56,914 nt of DNA from Dickeya undicola (GTDB taxonomy: Bacteria; Pseudomonadota; Gammaproteobacteria; Enterobacterales; Enterobacteriaceae). The position numbers and the translations under genes were made by a program. The DNA is taken from assembly GCF_000784735.1 (NCBI RefSeq), contig NZ_JSYG01000030.1:1-56914 (forward strand). The letters are read 5' to 3'. Positions 1 to 9,010 of this stretch are shown one piece after another. Positions within the stretch are counted from its first letter, which is position 1. The number at the start of each line of letters is the position of its first letter. The notes beneath the pieces are model-generated. The model made no database searches and had not been told where the DNA came from. It saw nothing but the letters and a program-made list of their open reading frames with translations.

Positions 1-279
1 CTCAAGGTAGCCCATCTGGCGGAAGCCTTTGGTATGGATTGTGAAATTCACGGCAACGGCGCACCGAATCTGGCGGTGGTGGGGGCGATTAAAAACTGCC
101 GCTGGTACGAGCGCGGCCTGCTGCATCCGTTCCTTGATTACGACGAACCTGCCGCCTACCTGAATTCTCTCGTCGACCCGATGGATGAAGAAGGCTATGT
201 CCACCTGTCGCAGCGCCCCGGTTTGGGCGAGGACATTAATTTTGACTGGATTGACGCGCATACCCTAAGTCAGGCGTAG
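1..279 (+). CDS. Enolase-superfamily enzyme, mandelate racemase/muconate lactonizing type (C-terminus only)
   Basis: The reading frame is open from base 1 to the stop at 277-279 and gives the last 92 residues. The fragment begins LKVAHLAEAFGMDCEIHGNG, which matches the last strands of the enolase-superfamily barrel; the His of the CEIHGNG stretch is in the place of the catalytic base of mandelate-racemase-type enzymes. The tail ends with a VHLSQRPGLGEDI stretch, a usual C-terminal signature of sugar-acid dehydratase and cycloisomerase members. The substrate cannot be told without the N-terminal part. An importer operon starts 80 bases downstream on the same strand, so the two may act on the same compound, which is inference. 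Confidence 0.75.
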   Translation, partial: LKVAHLAEAFGMDCEIHGNGAPNLAVVGAIKNCRWYERGLLHPFLDYDEPAAYLNSLVDPMDEEGYVHLSQRPGLGEDINFDWIDAHTLSQA

Positions 280-358
280 CGCTTGCGGTCTGTACACGAG
301 TTACCACTAAAAAAACAAATGTTGTCGTCTTCCATACTTCCACACCTGGAGAAGAATA

Positions 359-1969
359 ATGAAAGCACGAGCAATACTTCGTACCCTGCTGTTGAGCACA
401 CTGTGTATGGCCGCCACACCGGCCATACTGTCCGCTAAAACCCCCGACGATCAACTGATTGTCGGCATGAACATGAACAACATGCTGTCGCTGGATCCCG
501 CCGCCATGACCGGCAATGAAGTGGTGGGGGTGGTCGTAAACCTCTATGACTCGCTGGTCGAACTGGACCCTGACAACCTGAGTCACGTTTTGCCCGCGCT
601 GGCGAAAAGCTGGAGCGTCAGTGGCGACGGCAACGTCATTACCTTCAACCTGGTCGATAACGCGAAATTCCATTCCGGCAACCCGGTGACCGCAGACGAT
701 TTTGTCTGGTCGATGAACCGGTTGTTGCATCTGAACATGGCGCAGGCGACCACCTGGAAATCGTATGGCTTTAGTGCGGATAACGTCGCGAAGATGATCC
801 GCGCCAAAGATGCCCATACGGTGGAGATCGAACTGCCCAAGCCCAACGATCCCAAGCTTATCATCTACTCGCTGGCGACGCTGGGCAGCGGCTCGGTGCT
901 GGATCGCAAAACGGTGCTGCAACACGAGAAAAACGGCGACTGGGGCAATGGCTGGCTGACCACCAATGAAGCCGGTTCCGGCCCCTTCAAACTGGATGTG
1001 TGGCAGGCGAAAGATGTGTTGCGCATCAGCCGCGTCAGCGGTTACTGGCAGGGCGACGCCAAAATGAAGCGCGTCATTTTCCGGCATATGACCGAATCGC
1101 AGGCGCTGCGATTGATGATCGAAAAAGGTGATATTGACGTGGCGACCGGCATGTCGGTGCCGGATATTAACGCGCTCAAGCAGGATAAAGACGTGACGGT
1201 GAAGGAGGTGACCAAAGGCACGCTGTACTACGTGGCGATGAGCCTGAAGAACCCGTACTTCGCTAATCCGAAAGTGCGCGAAGCGGTGCGTTATCTGATC
1301 GACTACGACGGCATCAATAACACTGTGATGACCGGCTATGGTTTCTATCATCAGCGCCCGATCCAGAAAGGGATGGACGCCACGCTGCCCGATCCGGGCT
1401 ACAAACTGGATGTGGCACGGGCCAAAACCCTGCTGACGGAAGCGGGCTATCCGAACGGGTTTGACACCACGCTGCGCGTGCTGTCGGATCAGCCGTTCCT
1501 GAACCTCGCCACCTCCGTGCAGTCCACGCTGGCGCAAGCCGGTATTAAAGTTCAGATCCTCTCCGGCACCGGCAATCAGGTCTATGGCGCGATGCGTGAT
1601 CGCAAGTTCGACATGCTGGTTGGGCGCGGCGGCGGCGGCGTCGATCCTCATCCGCATTCCAGCCTGCGGTCTGTGGTCTACAACCCGGATAACAGCGACG
1701 AAGCCAAACTGACCAACTTCCAGGGTTGGCGCACCTCGTTCTACGACAAACAACTGAACGAGATGATCGATCAGGCGTTGCTGGAAAAGGACCCGCAAAA
1801 GCAGAAGCAGATTTATATCGATGTCCAGAACCGTTATGAGGCGCTGTACCCGGCGATTATTCCGGTTTCCCAGATGATCGATTCGGTCGTGCTGCGCAAG
1901 GATGTCATGAAATATGTGCCGCATCCGTCCTCCACGACCCATCTGCGGGACGTGTACAAGCAACGCTAG
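359..1969 (+). CDS. Periplasmic substrate-binding protein of a peptide/opine-type ABC importer (SBP family 5)
   Basis: This 536-residue protein would bind the substrate in the periplasm and deliver it to the permeases encoded just downstream. A signal peptide of about 26 residues (basic start, hydrophobic core, cleavage near AILSA) is followed by typical family-5 features: the LDPAAMTGNEVVGVVVNLYDSL stretch shortened here to its core LDPAAMTGNE, the LAKSWSVS segment, the HSGNPVTADDFVWSMNR motif near residue 120 and the NPKVREAVRYLID motif near 305. The start ATG follows GGAGAAG at a good distance. It is the first gene of a five-gene operon. DppA/OppA relatives bind peptides, but family members also bind glutathione, opines or oligosaccharides, so the ligand is left open. 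Confidence 0.88.
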   Translation: MKARAILRTLLLSTLCMAATPAILSAKTPDDQLIVGMNMNNMLSLDPAAMTGNEVVGVVVNLYDSLVELDPDNLSHVLPALAKSWSVSGDGNVITFNLVDNAKFHSGNPVTADDFVWSMNRLLHLNMAQATTWKSYGFSADNVAKMIRAKDAHTVEIELPKPNDPKLIIYSLATLGSGSVLDRKTVLQHEKNGDWGNGWLTTNEAGSGPFKLDVWQAKDVLRISRVSGYWQGDAKMKRVIFRHMTESQALRLMIEKGDIDVATGMSVPDINALKQDKDVTVKEVTKGTLYYVAMSLKNPYFANPKVREAVRYLIDYDGINNTVMTGYGFYHQRPIQKGMDATLPDPGYKLDVARAKTLLTEAGYPNGFDTTLRVLSDQPFLNLATSVQSTLAQAGIKVQILSGTGNQVYGAMRDRKFDMLVGRGGGGVDPHPHSSLRSVVYNPDNSDEAKLTNFQGWRTSFYDKQLNEMIDQALLEKDPQKQKQIYIDVQNRYEALYPAIIPVSQMIDSVVLRKDVMKYVPHPSSTTHLRDVYKQR

Positions 1970-2053
1970 TTGGCGACGCAGAACGCCAATGTGAAATCAC
2001 TGTGTCGATGACGGCTTGATATCCGTCATCGGCCGGGGCTGGGGAGAAAAAAC

Positions 2054-3112
2054 ATGGTTTTCTCTGATCGGATCAAACCTGGGGAGTGGCTTAAACCGGG
2101 CGGCGTATTGCGCCGACTGGCGAAGCGCTTATTCCAGGTTGTGGTCACACTGTTCGGCTTGTTGATCCTGACGTTTGTTATCGGTCGCGTCATGCCCATC
2201 GATCCGGTGCTGGCGATCGTGGGGCAGGATGCCGACCAAAGCACCTACCAACAGATTTACCAGCAACTGGGGCTGGATAAGCCGCTATACGTCCAGTTTT
2301 GGATCTACTTCAATGCGCTGCTGCATGGCGATCTCGGCAATGCATTGCTGACCGGCCGTCCGGTTATCGACGACATTATTCGTGTTTTTCCCGCCACCAT
2401 TGAACTGGCGACGATGGCGATCATCGTCGGTGCCGGTCTGGGCGTGCCGCTCGGTGTGCTGGCGGCGGCAAGGCGCGGCAAATGGGCGGATTACGTGGTG
2501 CGTTTCATCAGTCTGGCTGGTTATTCCACCCCGATCTTTTGGGTAGGGATGATGGGGCTGCTGGTGTTCTATGCCTGGCTGAATTGGGTCGGCGGTGCCG
2601 GGCGGGTGGACATGGCCTATGACGGGTTGGTGGAAAATCGTACCGGCCTGCTGTTGGTCGATTCTGTATTGGATGGCAACTGGGAGGTGTTTCGCAGCGC
2701 ACTCAATCATCTGGTGCTGCCCGCTACGCTGCTGGGGTTTCACTCGCTGGCGTACATCAGCCGCATGACGCGCAGTTTCATGCTGGCGCAACTGTCGCAG
2801 GAATACATCATCACTGCGCGGGTGAAAGGGCTGTCGGAGTTTCGCGTCGTGTGGGCGCACGCGTTTCGCAACATTCTGGTGCAACTGCTGACGGTGGTGG
2901 CGCTGGCTTACGGCTCGCTGCTGGAAGGTGCGGTATTGATCGAAACCGTGTTCTCGTGGCCGGGGTTTGGCTCTTATCTCACCGGTAGCCTGTTACTGGG
3001 CGACATGAATGCGGTGATGGGATGTGTCCTGCTGGTCGGGTTGATTTTCGTTAGCCTGAATCTGCTGTCGGACATGCTGTATCAGGTCTTTGATCCGAGG
3101 ACGAGAGTATGA
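2054..3112 (+). CDS. ABC importer permease, DppB/OppB type
   Basis: This 352-residue inner-membrane protein is the first of the two permeases of the importer. It has about six hydrophobic segments, an N-terminal one at residues 25-50, and the conserved cytoplasmic coupling loop near residue 260 (EYIITARVKGLSEFRVVWAH, matching the EAA loop that contacts the ATPases). Length and start MVFSDRIKPGEWLKPG fit the DppB family. The ATG follows GGGGAG. The stop overlaps the start of the next permease by four bases, which suggests translational coupling. Substrate specificity is set by the binding protein and cannot be read here. Confidence 0.88.
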   Translation: MVFSDRIKPGEWLKPGGVLRRLAKRLFQVVVTLFGLLILTFVIGRVMPIDPVLAIVGQDADQSTYQQIYQQLGLDKPLYVQFWIYFNALLHGDLGNALLTGRPVIDDIIRVFPATIELATMAIIVGAGLGVPLGVLAAARRGKWADYVVRFISLAGYSTPIFWVGMMGLLVFYAWLNWVGGAGRVDMAYDGLVENRTGLLLVDSVLDGNWEVFRSALNHLVLPATLLGFHSLAYISRMTRSFMLAQLSQEYIITARVKGLSEFRVVWAHAFRNILVQLLTVVALAYGSLLEGAVLIETVFSWPGFGSYLTGSLLLGDMNAVMGCVLLVGLIFVSLNLLSDMLYQVFDPRTRV

Positions 3113-4014
3113 CGATTTCCTCCGAGCCGGTATTGCGCGCCCGGCCGCACAAGCGCGTCGGCCGTTTGAAGCTGCGCGGCACGCGTATTCTGGGTTTTCT
3201 GTCGCTGTTGATGCGCAACCCGCTGACGGCAATAGGGTCGGCGATTGTTCTGGTGCTGATGTTGATGGCCGTGTTCTCGCCGTGGATCGCTACTCATGAC
3301 CCACTGGTACAGGATCTCGCCAACACGTTACAGGCACCGAGCGCCAGCCATTGGTTCGGCACCGACGAGTTCGGACGCGATGTGTTTAGTCGTCTGGTGT
3401 ACGGCTCCCGTATCACGCTGTATATCGTGGCGCTGGTGTCGATCACCGTCGGGCCGATCGGGCTGTTGCTGGGTGTGGTCGCGGGGTATTACGGCGGGGT
3501 GGTCGACACCATTCTGATGCGCATCACCGATATTTTCATCTCTTTCCCCAGTCTGGTGTTGGCGCTGGCGTTTGTGGCGGCGCTCGGCCCAGGGCTGGAG
3601 CATGTGGTGATCGCCATTACGCTTACCGCCTGGCCGCCGATCGCGCGTCTGGCGCGGGCGGAAACCCTGTCGCTGCGCCAGGCTGATTTTGTCTCGGCGG
3701 TGAAACTGCAAGGCGCGTCTTCGTTGCGTATTCTGCTGCACCACATTGTGCCGCTGTGCCTGCCGTCGGTGATTATCCGTATCACCATGAACATGGCCGG
3801 GATCATTCTGACCGCAGCCGGTCTGGGCTTTCTCGGGCTGGGGGCGCAACCGCCCGACCCGGAATGGGGGGCGATGATTTCGGCTGGCCGCCGCTACATG
3901 ATGGAGTGCTGGTGGCTGGTGACGATTCCGGGGCTGGCGATTTTGATCAACAGTCTGGCGTTCAATTTCCTTGGAGACGGCTTACGTGACATCCTCGATC
4001 CCAGAACTGAATAA
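3109..4014 (+). CDS. ABC importer permease, DppC/OppC type
   Basis: This 301-residue protein is the second permease of the importer. A cytoplasmic basic N-terminus of about 30 residues precedes the first membrane helix (near residues 42-62). The family signature HWFGTDEFGRDVFSRLVYGS lies near residue 82, and the coupling loop with ADFVSAVKLQGASSLRILLH near 195. The ATG overlaps the stop of the preceding permease (ATGA). The end of the gene overlaps the start of the first ATPase gene by 29 bases. Function follows from family membership and gene order. Confidence 0.88.
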   Translation: MTISSEPVLRARPHKRVGRLKLRGTRILGFLSLLMRNPLTAIGSAIVLVLMLMAVFSPWIATHDPLVQDLANTLQAPSASHWFGTDEFGRDVFSRLVYGSRITLYIVALVSITVGPIGLLLGVVAGYYGGVVDTILMRITDIFISFPSLVLALAFVAALGPGLEHVVIAITLTAWPPIARLARAETLSLRQADFVSAVKLQGASSLRILLHHIVPLCLPSVIIRITMNMAGIILTAAGLGFLGLGAQPPDPEWGAMISAGRRYMMECWWLVTIPGLAILINSLAFNFLGDGLRDILDPRTE

Positions 4015-4879
4015 TGTGAATGCGGCTCACCGCAAGCCGGAAGCAGCTTCGCTGCTGGAGGTGGACAATCTGCGGGTGAGTTTCGTCAATGGCCGCGCGG
4101 TGACCGATGCCGTGCGCGGCGTGTCCTTCTCGCTGGGGTGTGAAAAGCTGGCGATTGTCGGCGAATCCGGCTCCGGCAAATCTACCGTCGGGCGCGCGTT
4201 GTTGCGGCTGCATCCGCGTAGCGCACAGATCACCGCCAACCGGATGAATTTTAACGGCATCGACCTGCTGGCGGCGGATGAAGCGCGGATGCGCCAGATT
4301 CGTGGCAAACGCATCTCCATGATCATGCAGGATCCTAAGTATTCGCTGAATCCGGTGGTGTGCGTCGGCGATCAGATCGCCGAAGCTTATCTGGCGCACC
4401 ACCGCGTCTCGCGGCAGGCGGCGAAGGAAAAGGTGATTGCGATGCTGGACATCGTGCGCATCCGCCAGCCGGAACGGGTATACGGCCTGTACCCGCACGA
4501 AGTCTCCGGCGGTCAGGGGCAGCGCATTATGATCGCCATGATGCTGATCACCGAGCCGGAAGTGGTGATTGCCGACGAACCGACCTCAGCGCTGGATGTC
4601 TCCGTGCGTCTGCAAGTGTTGGCGATGCTGGATGATCTGGTGAGCGAGCGCGGTCTGGGGCTGATCTTTATCAGCCACGACATCAATCTGGTGCGCAGCT
4701 TCTGCGATCGGGTGCTGGTGATGTACGCCGGTCGGGTGGTGGAGTCGATCGCGGCTGCCGATCTCGATCATGCGCAACACCCCTACACCCGAGGTTTGCT
4801 CAATTCATTGCCGGATATCGATCATCCGCGGCCGCGCCTGCCGGTAATGAATCGCGATCCCGCCTGGCTTAACCCTTAA
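3986..4879 (+). CDS. ABC importer ATPase, DppD/OppD type
   Basis: This protein of 297 residues is one of the two ATPases that power the importer. Walker A is GESGSGKST, the signature is SGGQGQR, and Walker B is VVIADEPTSALD; the C-terminus carries the short OppD/DppD extension (HPYTRGLLNSLPDIDHPRPRL) that in the family can hold an iron-sulfur cluster, but the usual cysteines are not present. I choose the GTG at 3986 because GGAGACGG lies 6 bases upstream inside the preceding gene; a TTG at 3971 would have no ribosome site. It overlaps the permease gene and is followed nine bases later by its partner ATPase. Confidence 0.86.
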   Translation: MTSSIPELNNVNAAHRKPEAASLLEVDNLRVSFVNGRAVTDAVRGVSFSLGCEKLAIVGESGSGKSTVGRALLRLHPRSAQITANRMNFNGIDLLAADEARMRQIRGKRISMIMQDPKYSLNPVVCVGDQIAEAYLAHHRVSRQAAKEKVIAMLDIVRIRQPERVYGLYPHEVSGGQGQRIMIAMMLITEPEVVIADEPTSALDVSVRLQVLAMLDDLVSERGLGLIFISHDINLVRSFCDRVLVMYAGRVVESIAAADLDHAQHPYTRGLLNSLPDIDHPRPRLPVMNRDPAWLNP

Positions 4880-4888
4880 GGAGTGCAT

Positions 4889-5695
4889 ATGACGACTGAG
4901 GCAAATCACAAGACGCGGGCAATGATTGAGGTGCGTAACCTGAACCTGACGTTCGGCGAGGGAAGCGGGCGCAATCAGGTGCTGTACGATGTGAATCTCA
5001 CCGTTAATGACGGCGAGATCTTCGGTCTGGTCGGCGAGTCCGGCTCCGGCAAAACCACGGTGCTGAAATGTCTGGCCGGGCTGTTCAATCACTGGCAGGG
5101 GCAGTTATGGATCGATGGTCAACCGCTGGCGCATCGCATCGAGCAGGCGCGCTGCCGCCGGGTGCAGATGGTGTTTCAGGATCCCTACGGTTCGCTGCAC
5201 CCGCGCCATACGGTGGAGACGATTCTGGAAGAACCGCTGTTAATTCACCGCTTCGCCGATCGGGATGACCGTATCGATACGTTATTGGGCAAAGTGGGGC
5301 TGGGGCCGCAGTTTCGCCGTCGCTATCCCCACCAGCTTTCCGGTGGGCAGCGTCAGCGCGTGGCGATCGCCAGAGCGTTGATTCTGGAACCGCGGGTGCT
5401 GCTGCTGGATGAACCGACCTCGGCGCTGGATGTGTCCGTGCAGGCGGAAATCCTTAATCTGCTGGCGGAATTACAACAGCAGGAGAAATTGACCTACCTG
5501 ATGGTGACGCACGATTTGGGGGTGATAGCGCACCTGTGCCACAACGTCGCGGTGATGCAATATGGCCGTATTCTGGAAACGCTCGCGACCGGCGATTTAG
5601 CCCGCGATACGCCCAAAAGTGCTTATACCACGATGTTGGTGGACGCCAGCCGACAGTACAGCCGGGATTTGGCGGTGCGATCAGAGCGGATGTAA
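4889..5695 (+). CDS. ABC importer ATPase, DppF/OppF type
   Basis: This 268-residue ATPase is the partner of the preceding one. It shows Walker A (GESGSGKTT), the QMVFQDPYGSLHPRHTV Q-loop typical of DppF/OppF/NikE proteins, signature [15 protein letters not shown], and Walker B VLLLDEPTSALD. The ATG at 4889 is preceded by AAGGAG five bases upstream; a GTG at 4883 would sit on that site. It is the last gene of the operon, and a hairpin follows at 5721. It is slightly shorter than DppF, which usually runs to about 330 residues, because the C-terminal extension is missing. Confidence 0.86.
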   Translation: MTTEANHKTRAMIEVRNLNLTFGEGSGRNQVLYDVNLTVNDGEIFGLVGESGSGKTTVLKCLAGLFNHWQGQLWIDGQPLAHRIEQARCRRVQMVFQDPYGSLHPRHTVETILEEPLLIHRFADRDDRIDTLLGKVGLGPQFRRRYPHQLSGGQRQRVAIARALILEPRVLLLDEPTSALDVSVQAEILNLLAELQQQEKLTYLMVTHDLGVIAHLCHNVAVMQYGRILETLATGDLARDTPKSAYTTMLVDASRQYSRDLAVRSERM

Positions 5696-5800
5696 ACCGG
5701 GCGGCTGGATGCACATAACACGGGAGGGCGACGGCGGTTGCCTTCCCGTTTCCATTAGCAACAACCCGATAAGCGATTGCGCGTTGGCGACGCGGGTCAT
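5681..5800 (-). CDS. Possible 39-residue small protein (uncertain)
   Basis: A short frame on the reverse strand begins at ATG 5800, with AGAGGA nine bases upstream, and would encode a peptide starting MTRVANAQSLIGLLLMETG and then a Pro/Ser/Arg-rich stretch. It contains a short hydrophobic run (LIGLLLM). Against it: its 3' part overlaps the hairpin that follows the ABC operon and the last bases of the ATPase gene, and I do not recognise the product. It is listed only because the ribosome site is good and the region is otherwise empty. Confidence 0.2.
   Translation of the reverse strand: MTRVANAQSLIGLLLMETGRQPPSPSRVMCIQPPGLHPL
5721..5748 (+). terminator. Hairpin downstream of the peptide-type ABC operon
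   Basis: CGGGAGGGC and GCCTTCCCG form a 9-bp stem with one G-T pair around a 10-base loop, followed by GTTTCC. It lies 25 bases after the last stop of the operon. The T-run is weak, so termination is probable rather than certain. The rest of the 5749-6023 gap shows nothing else that I can name. Confidence 0.5.
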
Positions 5801-6023
5801 CTGAGTCATTCCTCTGTCTTTTCTGTAGTTTTTCTCGTTGTTCTCCTTTCTACCCCTATGACAGGTGCCCAAAAATGGCGCTAATCATGCTGGCATTTCG
5901 TGGTTAAAACGCTAAGAATGACTGCTGAAATATTATTTCACGGTCAGAGTATTGCCGCCTGACGACGGGACAGTTCCCCTCGCTGGCTGGCGCTGACGTA
6001 GCAGCACGAAACAGGATGTCATA

Positions 6024-7034
6024 ATGCAGCTGTTGAATTTGAAACAAGCCAGGTTACTGAGCTTCGTCTTTATCATGGGGGGGTTGCTGCTCTTGATTGA
6101 GTTGCGCCTGCTTGCCTGCTTTATTGCTGGTTTTCTGGTGTATGAAATCATTAATCTGCTGACGCCCTATTTCCAGAAGGTGATCAGCGGTAAACGCGCC
6201 CGGCTGGCGGTAGTGGCGGTGATCAGCACCGTGGTGGTTTGCCTGCTGAGTGTGATTTTCGGCACGCTGGTCGGGCTGCTGATGCAGGAAATGAAAGACA
6301 CCAGTGTGTTTAACGCCCGTATCGCCTTTATTCTTGAGGATGTGCAAAAGCAGATCATGACCTACCTGCCGGGTTACCTGCCGGTGAGTGTGGAAGAGCT
6401 ACAGCACGAGTTTGTAGCCTGGCTGCAAAAGCATGTGGTGATGTTGCAGAACATGGGGAAAGACTTCCTGCACGGTTTTGTCACCATGCTGATAGGTATG
6501 ATCCTCGGGGCGATCATCTCGCTGTACAGCATTGAGCCGACAGTAGATAAGCCGTTGCTGAAAACCGAACTGATGCACCGGGTCGCGCTGCTGTCGTCCT
6601 CGTTTCGCAATATTGTGTTTGCGCAGGTGAAGATTTCGCTGGTCAACACGGTGCTGTCCGCCATTTTCATTCTGGGTGTGTTGCCTGGATTCGGCATTCA
6701 TCTGCCGTTTGCCAAAACGCTGGTGGTGCTGACCTTTATTTTTGGTTTGCTACCGGTGATTGGCAATTTGATCTCCAATTCGGTGGTGTTCATCGCTGCA
6801 CTGTCAATTTCTGTGCCGATCGCGCTGCTGGCGTTGGTCTATCTGATGTTGATCCACAAACTGGAGTATTTCCTCAATGCCCAGATTGTCGGCACCCGTA
6901 TCAAGGCGCACGCCTGGGAAATTCTGCTGGCGATGTTGGTGTTTGAAGCGGCATTTGGTATTTCCGGCGTGATCGCCGCACCCATCTATTATGCCTACCT
7001 GAAAAGTGAATTGCGGGAAGCGGCGTTGATATAA
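6024..7034 (+). CDS. AI-2E family transporter (PerM/TqsA-like membrane protein)
   Basis: This 336-residue protein is an inner-membrane protein of the AI-2E exporter superfamily. Seven or eight hydrophobic segments are visible: two close together at the N-terminus, one near residues 55-80, a pair around 150-170, and a C-terminal block from about 205 to 320. The GLLPVIGNLISNSVVFI stretch near residue 240 is the conserved family motif. The soluble region between residues 90 and 145 is amphipathic, as in the family. It is not close enough to TqsA, YdiK or YhhT for me to give a symbol. Members export quorum-sensing signals or act as sodium/proton antiporters; the substrate here is unknown. It stands alone and meets the next gene tail to tail. 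Confidence 0.8.
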   Translation: MQLLNLKQARLLSFVFIMGGLLLLIELRLLACFIAGFLVYEIINLLTPYFQKVISGKRARLAVVAVISTVVVCLLSVIFGTLVGLLMQEMKDTSVFNARIAFILEDVQKQIMTYLPGYLPVSVEELQHEFVAWLQKHVVMLQNMGKDFLHGFVTMLIGMILGAIISLYSIEPTVDKPLLKTELMHRVALLSSSFRNIVFAQVKISLVNTVLSAIFILGVLPGFGIHLPFAKTLVVLTFIFGLLPVIGNLISNSVVFIAALSISVPIALLALVYLMLIHKLEYFLNAQIVGTRIKAHAWEILLAMLVFEAAFGISGVIAAPIYYAYLKSELREAALI

Positions 7035-7056
7035 CCGTAGCGCTTGTTAAAACGAC

Positions 7057-7079
7057 AATGCCGCCCAGAGGGCGGCATT
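7057..7079. terminator. Bidirectional terminator between convergent genes
   Basis: A perfect 10-bp stem (AATGCCGCCC / GGGCGGCATT) with a 3-base loop lies between the stops of the AI-2E gene and the oligogalacturonide transporter gene, which run towards each other. Both strands have A/T next to the stem. Confidence 0.75.
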
Positions 7080-7104
7080 GAATGGTGATAGACCGAGGGA
7101 AGTC

Positions 7105-8631
7105 TTAACGATGAGACGTTGCAACCACCGGTTCCGGCGCATTTTGTTGCAGGCCTAGCGGGTTGTTGCCCCAGCACTGTTCGTATTTCCAGCCAGTCAG
7201 CTCTTCAGCAACTGCGCGGGCTTCCGCCGGAACATCGGCAATCGCGCCACCTGCTTTGATACGAGCAATTTCCTGCAACAGAATCATGTGATTCTTACGG
7301 TCCAGGCGCATCTGAGTACTAAAGATGATAGCGACAACCGCCAGTGCAATCACGCCCAGTGAGAACACACCCACAATCGCCAGCACCGCGCTTTCCGGTT
7401 GAGCCGCTTTGCCGGAGACAAATCCGAACTGACTCAGAATCCAGCCCATGGCGAAGACGATGACGGAACGGACCATCTTGCCAGCGAAGGTCATGGCACC
7501 CGCGTAAATCCCTTCACGACGACGACCAGTCAACACTTCATCTACGTCCGCCAGGAAGGTGTAGACCGTCCAGGGAATGTAGTAGATACCGCCGGTGCTC
7601 AGACCGAAAATTGCGGTGATACCGAACAGGACGATGATGGTGGCAGTTTGGGACCAGCCAGTGAAATAGAGCGCTGCGTAGGCGATCACGCTGACAATTA
7701 CCACCGTCAGCGCCAGGCGATACGGACGACCGAAGCCCATTTTCACGCAGATGCCGATGAAGAGGAAGGTGGAGATAAATTGCATAATCGAACTGAAACT
7801 ATTGAGCTGAGAGACTACCGCAGTGCTCTGTTTCAGACCGAATACGATGAAATAGGTAAAGGCAGAAGCGAACAGCCATTCCGCACCGAAACCGAACAGG
7901 TACATCCCGAGGTGTTTACGGAAAATACGCAGACGGAAAGTCGATGCCATGTCGACGCTGAGCTTTTTCAGCGACTGCCACAGGTTCTGGGTGTGTTCAC
8001 GAGTCACTTCACTCGGAGAACGTTCCCATGAGGTCAGGTAGAGGGCGATCATCGCCGCACACATGATAAAGCCATAGGCCAGACCGGTGTAGAAGAATGG
8101 TGTAGCGGAGTCTTTACCGTAGATACCGATGAACTGCCCCGGAATAAAGGCGGCCAGGAAGTTGGCGACTTTACCGAAGATGGCTTTGGAGCCAGTCAGT
8201 TTGGAACGGGCTTTGAAGTCAGTGGTCATCTCGGTGGCGAGCGTTTCGTACGGCACCATGATGGAGGTATAAATCAATTCAAACAGCACGTAGGTCGACA
8301 GGTAATACCAGAAGCCTAAGCCTTCTCTCCATAGCATCGGGTAGACCAACACCATTGGGATACCGAGCAGGATGAAGAAACGACGACGACCGAACAGGCG
8401 TCCGATGCGGGTATTGTAGAAGTTGTCGCTGATGTAGCCCATAACCGGGTTACTGATGGCGTCAATGACGCTGGCCACGGAGAAAATGGCGGCAGCCTCA
8501 ACCAGAGACAATCCACAGAAAGTGGTATAGAAGTACATTAACCAGGCACCACTAATGGCTAAGGCGCCACTGCCTAGCAGGTTCGCGCTGCCGTAGCAGA
8601 GCGTGTGTTTCAATGTGATGGGTTTACTCAT
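7105..8631 (-). CDS. togT: GPH-family (MelB-type) transporter, probable oligogalacturonide uptake protein TogT
   Basis: This 508-residue protein is a 12-helix cation symporter of the glycoside-pentoside-hexuronide family. It shows the family motif DAISNPVMGYISDN near residue 55, followed by RRRFFILLGIPMVLVYPMLW, and a second-half signature GGIYYIPWTVYTFLADVDE near 340. The sequence resembles what I recall of Dickeya TogT, which imports oligogalacturonides made by pectate lyases. A KdgR-like operator 20 bases upstream of the start, and uxuB of the galacturonate pathway next door, support a pectin role. RhiT (rhamnogalacturonides) is the main alternative. I take ATG 8631, with AGGCG upstream, rather than a TTG at 8649. 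Confidence 0.72.
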   Translation of the reverse strand: MSKPITLKHTLCYGSANLLGSGALAISGAWLMYFYTTFCGLSLVEAAAIFSVASVIDAISNPVMGYISDNFYNTRIGRLFGRRRFFILLGIPMVLVYPMLWREGLGFWYYLSTYVLFELIYTSIMVPYETLATEMTTDFKARSKLTGSKAIFGKVANFLAAFIPGQFIGIYGKDSATPFFYTGLAYGFIMCAAMIALYLTSWERSPSEVTREHTQNLWQSLKKLSVDMASTFRLRIFRKHLGMYLFGFGAEWLFASAFTYFIVFGLKQSTAVVSQLNSFSSIMQFISTFLFIGICVKMGFGRPYRLALTVVIVSVIAYAALYFTGWSQTATIIVLFGITAIFGLSTGGIYYIPWTVYTFLADVDEVLTGRRREGIYAGAMTFAGKMVRSVIVFAMGWILSQFGFVSGKAAQPESAVLAIVGVFSLGVIALAVVAIIFSTQMRLDRKNHMILLQEIARIKAGGAIADVPAEARAVAEELTGWKYEQCWGNNPLGLQQNAPEPVVATSHR

Positions 8632-8650
8632 AGTCAATTCGCCTAACAAT

Positions 8651-8669
8651 ATTAAAACATTATTTCATT
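8651..8669 (-). promoter_or_regulatory. KdgR-like operator upstream of the GPH transporter gene
   Basis: On the reverse strand the site reads AATGAAATAATGTTTTAAT. Compared with the palindromic KdgR pattern AATGAAA-N5-TTTCATT it has two mismatches in the right half. It ends 20 bases before the start codon, which suits repression. A second perfect palindrome, TTCATTTGAAATGAA (8664-8678), overlaps it. KdgR binding is inferred from the pattern. Confidence 0.55.
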
Positions 8670-8840
8670 TGAAATGAACTTATGTTCTTATCATTTGCCC
8701 GTTCGAGACAAAAGTAAACTAGCCATCCCTCTCCTGGCTGCTTTTAATAGCAATCTGTCTGGGAGATCATGAAATAAGTTTTTTTAATTTGATCACGAAT
8801 ATTGGCTGACAAAACGCGATGTTTGTCGGGAAGCGTCGTT

Positions 8841-8863
8841 TTTTTATCGTTAAACGATAAAAA
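8841..8863. repeat. Perfect 11-bp A/T-rich inverted repeat
   Basis: TTTTTATCGTT, one base, AACGATAAAAA. It lies between the divergent GPH transporter gene and the small XRE gene. It could be an operator or a weak two-way terminator; the stem has few G-C pairs, which makes an operator more likely. Confidence 0.45.
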
Positions 8864-9010
8864 TCATCAATGGCAGGGACAACAGTGTCGGGGGCTGTGG
8901 TGAAACTATCATCGCTATTTCGCAATGACGCGTCGCAAAAATCAAGAATAATTGTAAAAAATAGCGATGAACTGTGATCGGCTTGTGATCCTGGATAGTG
9001 CACATAACGC

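Noticed and set aside
236-1963. Long open frame of 575 codons opposite the first binding-protein gene
   Set aside because: Its codons mirror the real gene, the product is rich in His, Arg and Gln with no family features, and the forward frame has a signal peptide and ribosome site. Antisense frames of this type occur throughout this GC-rich window.
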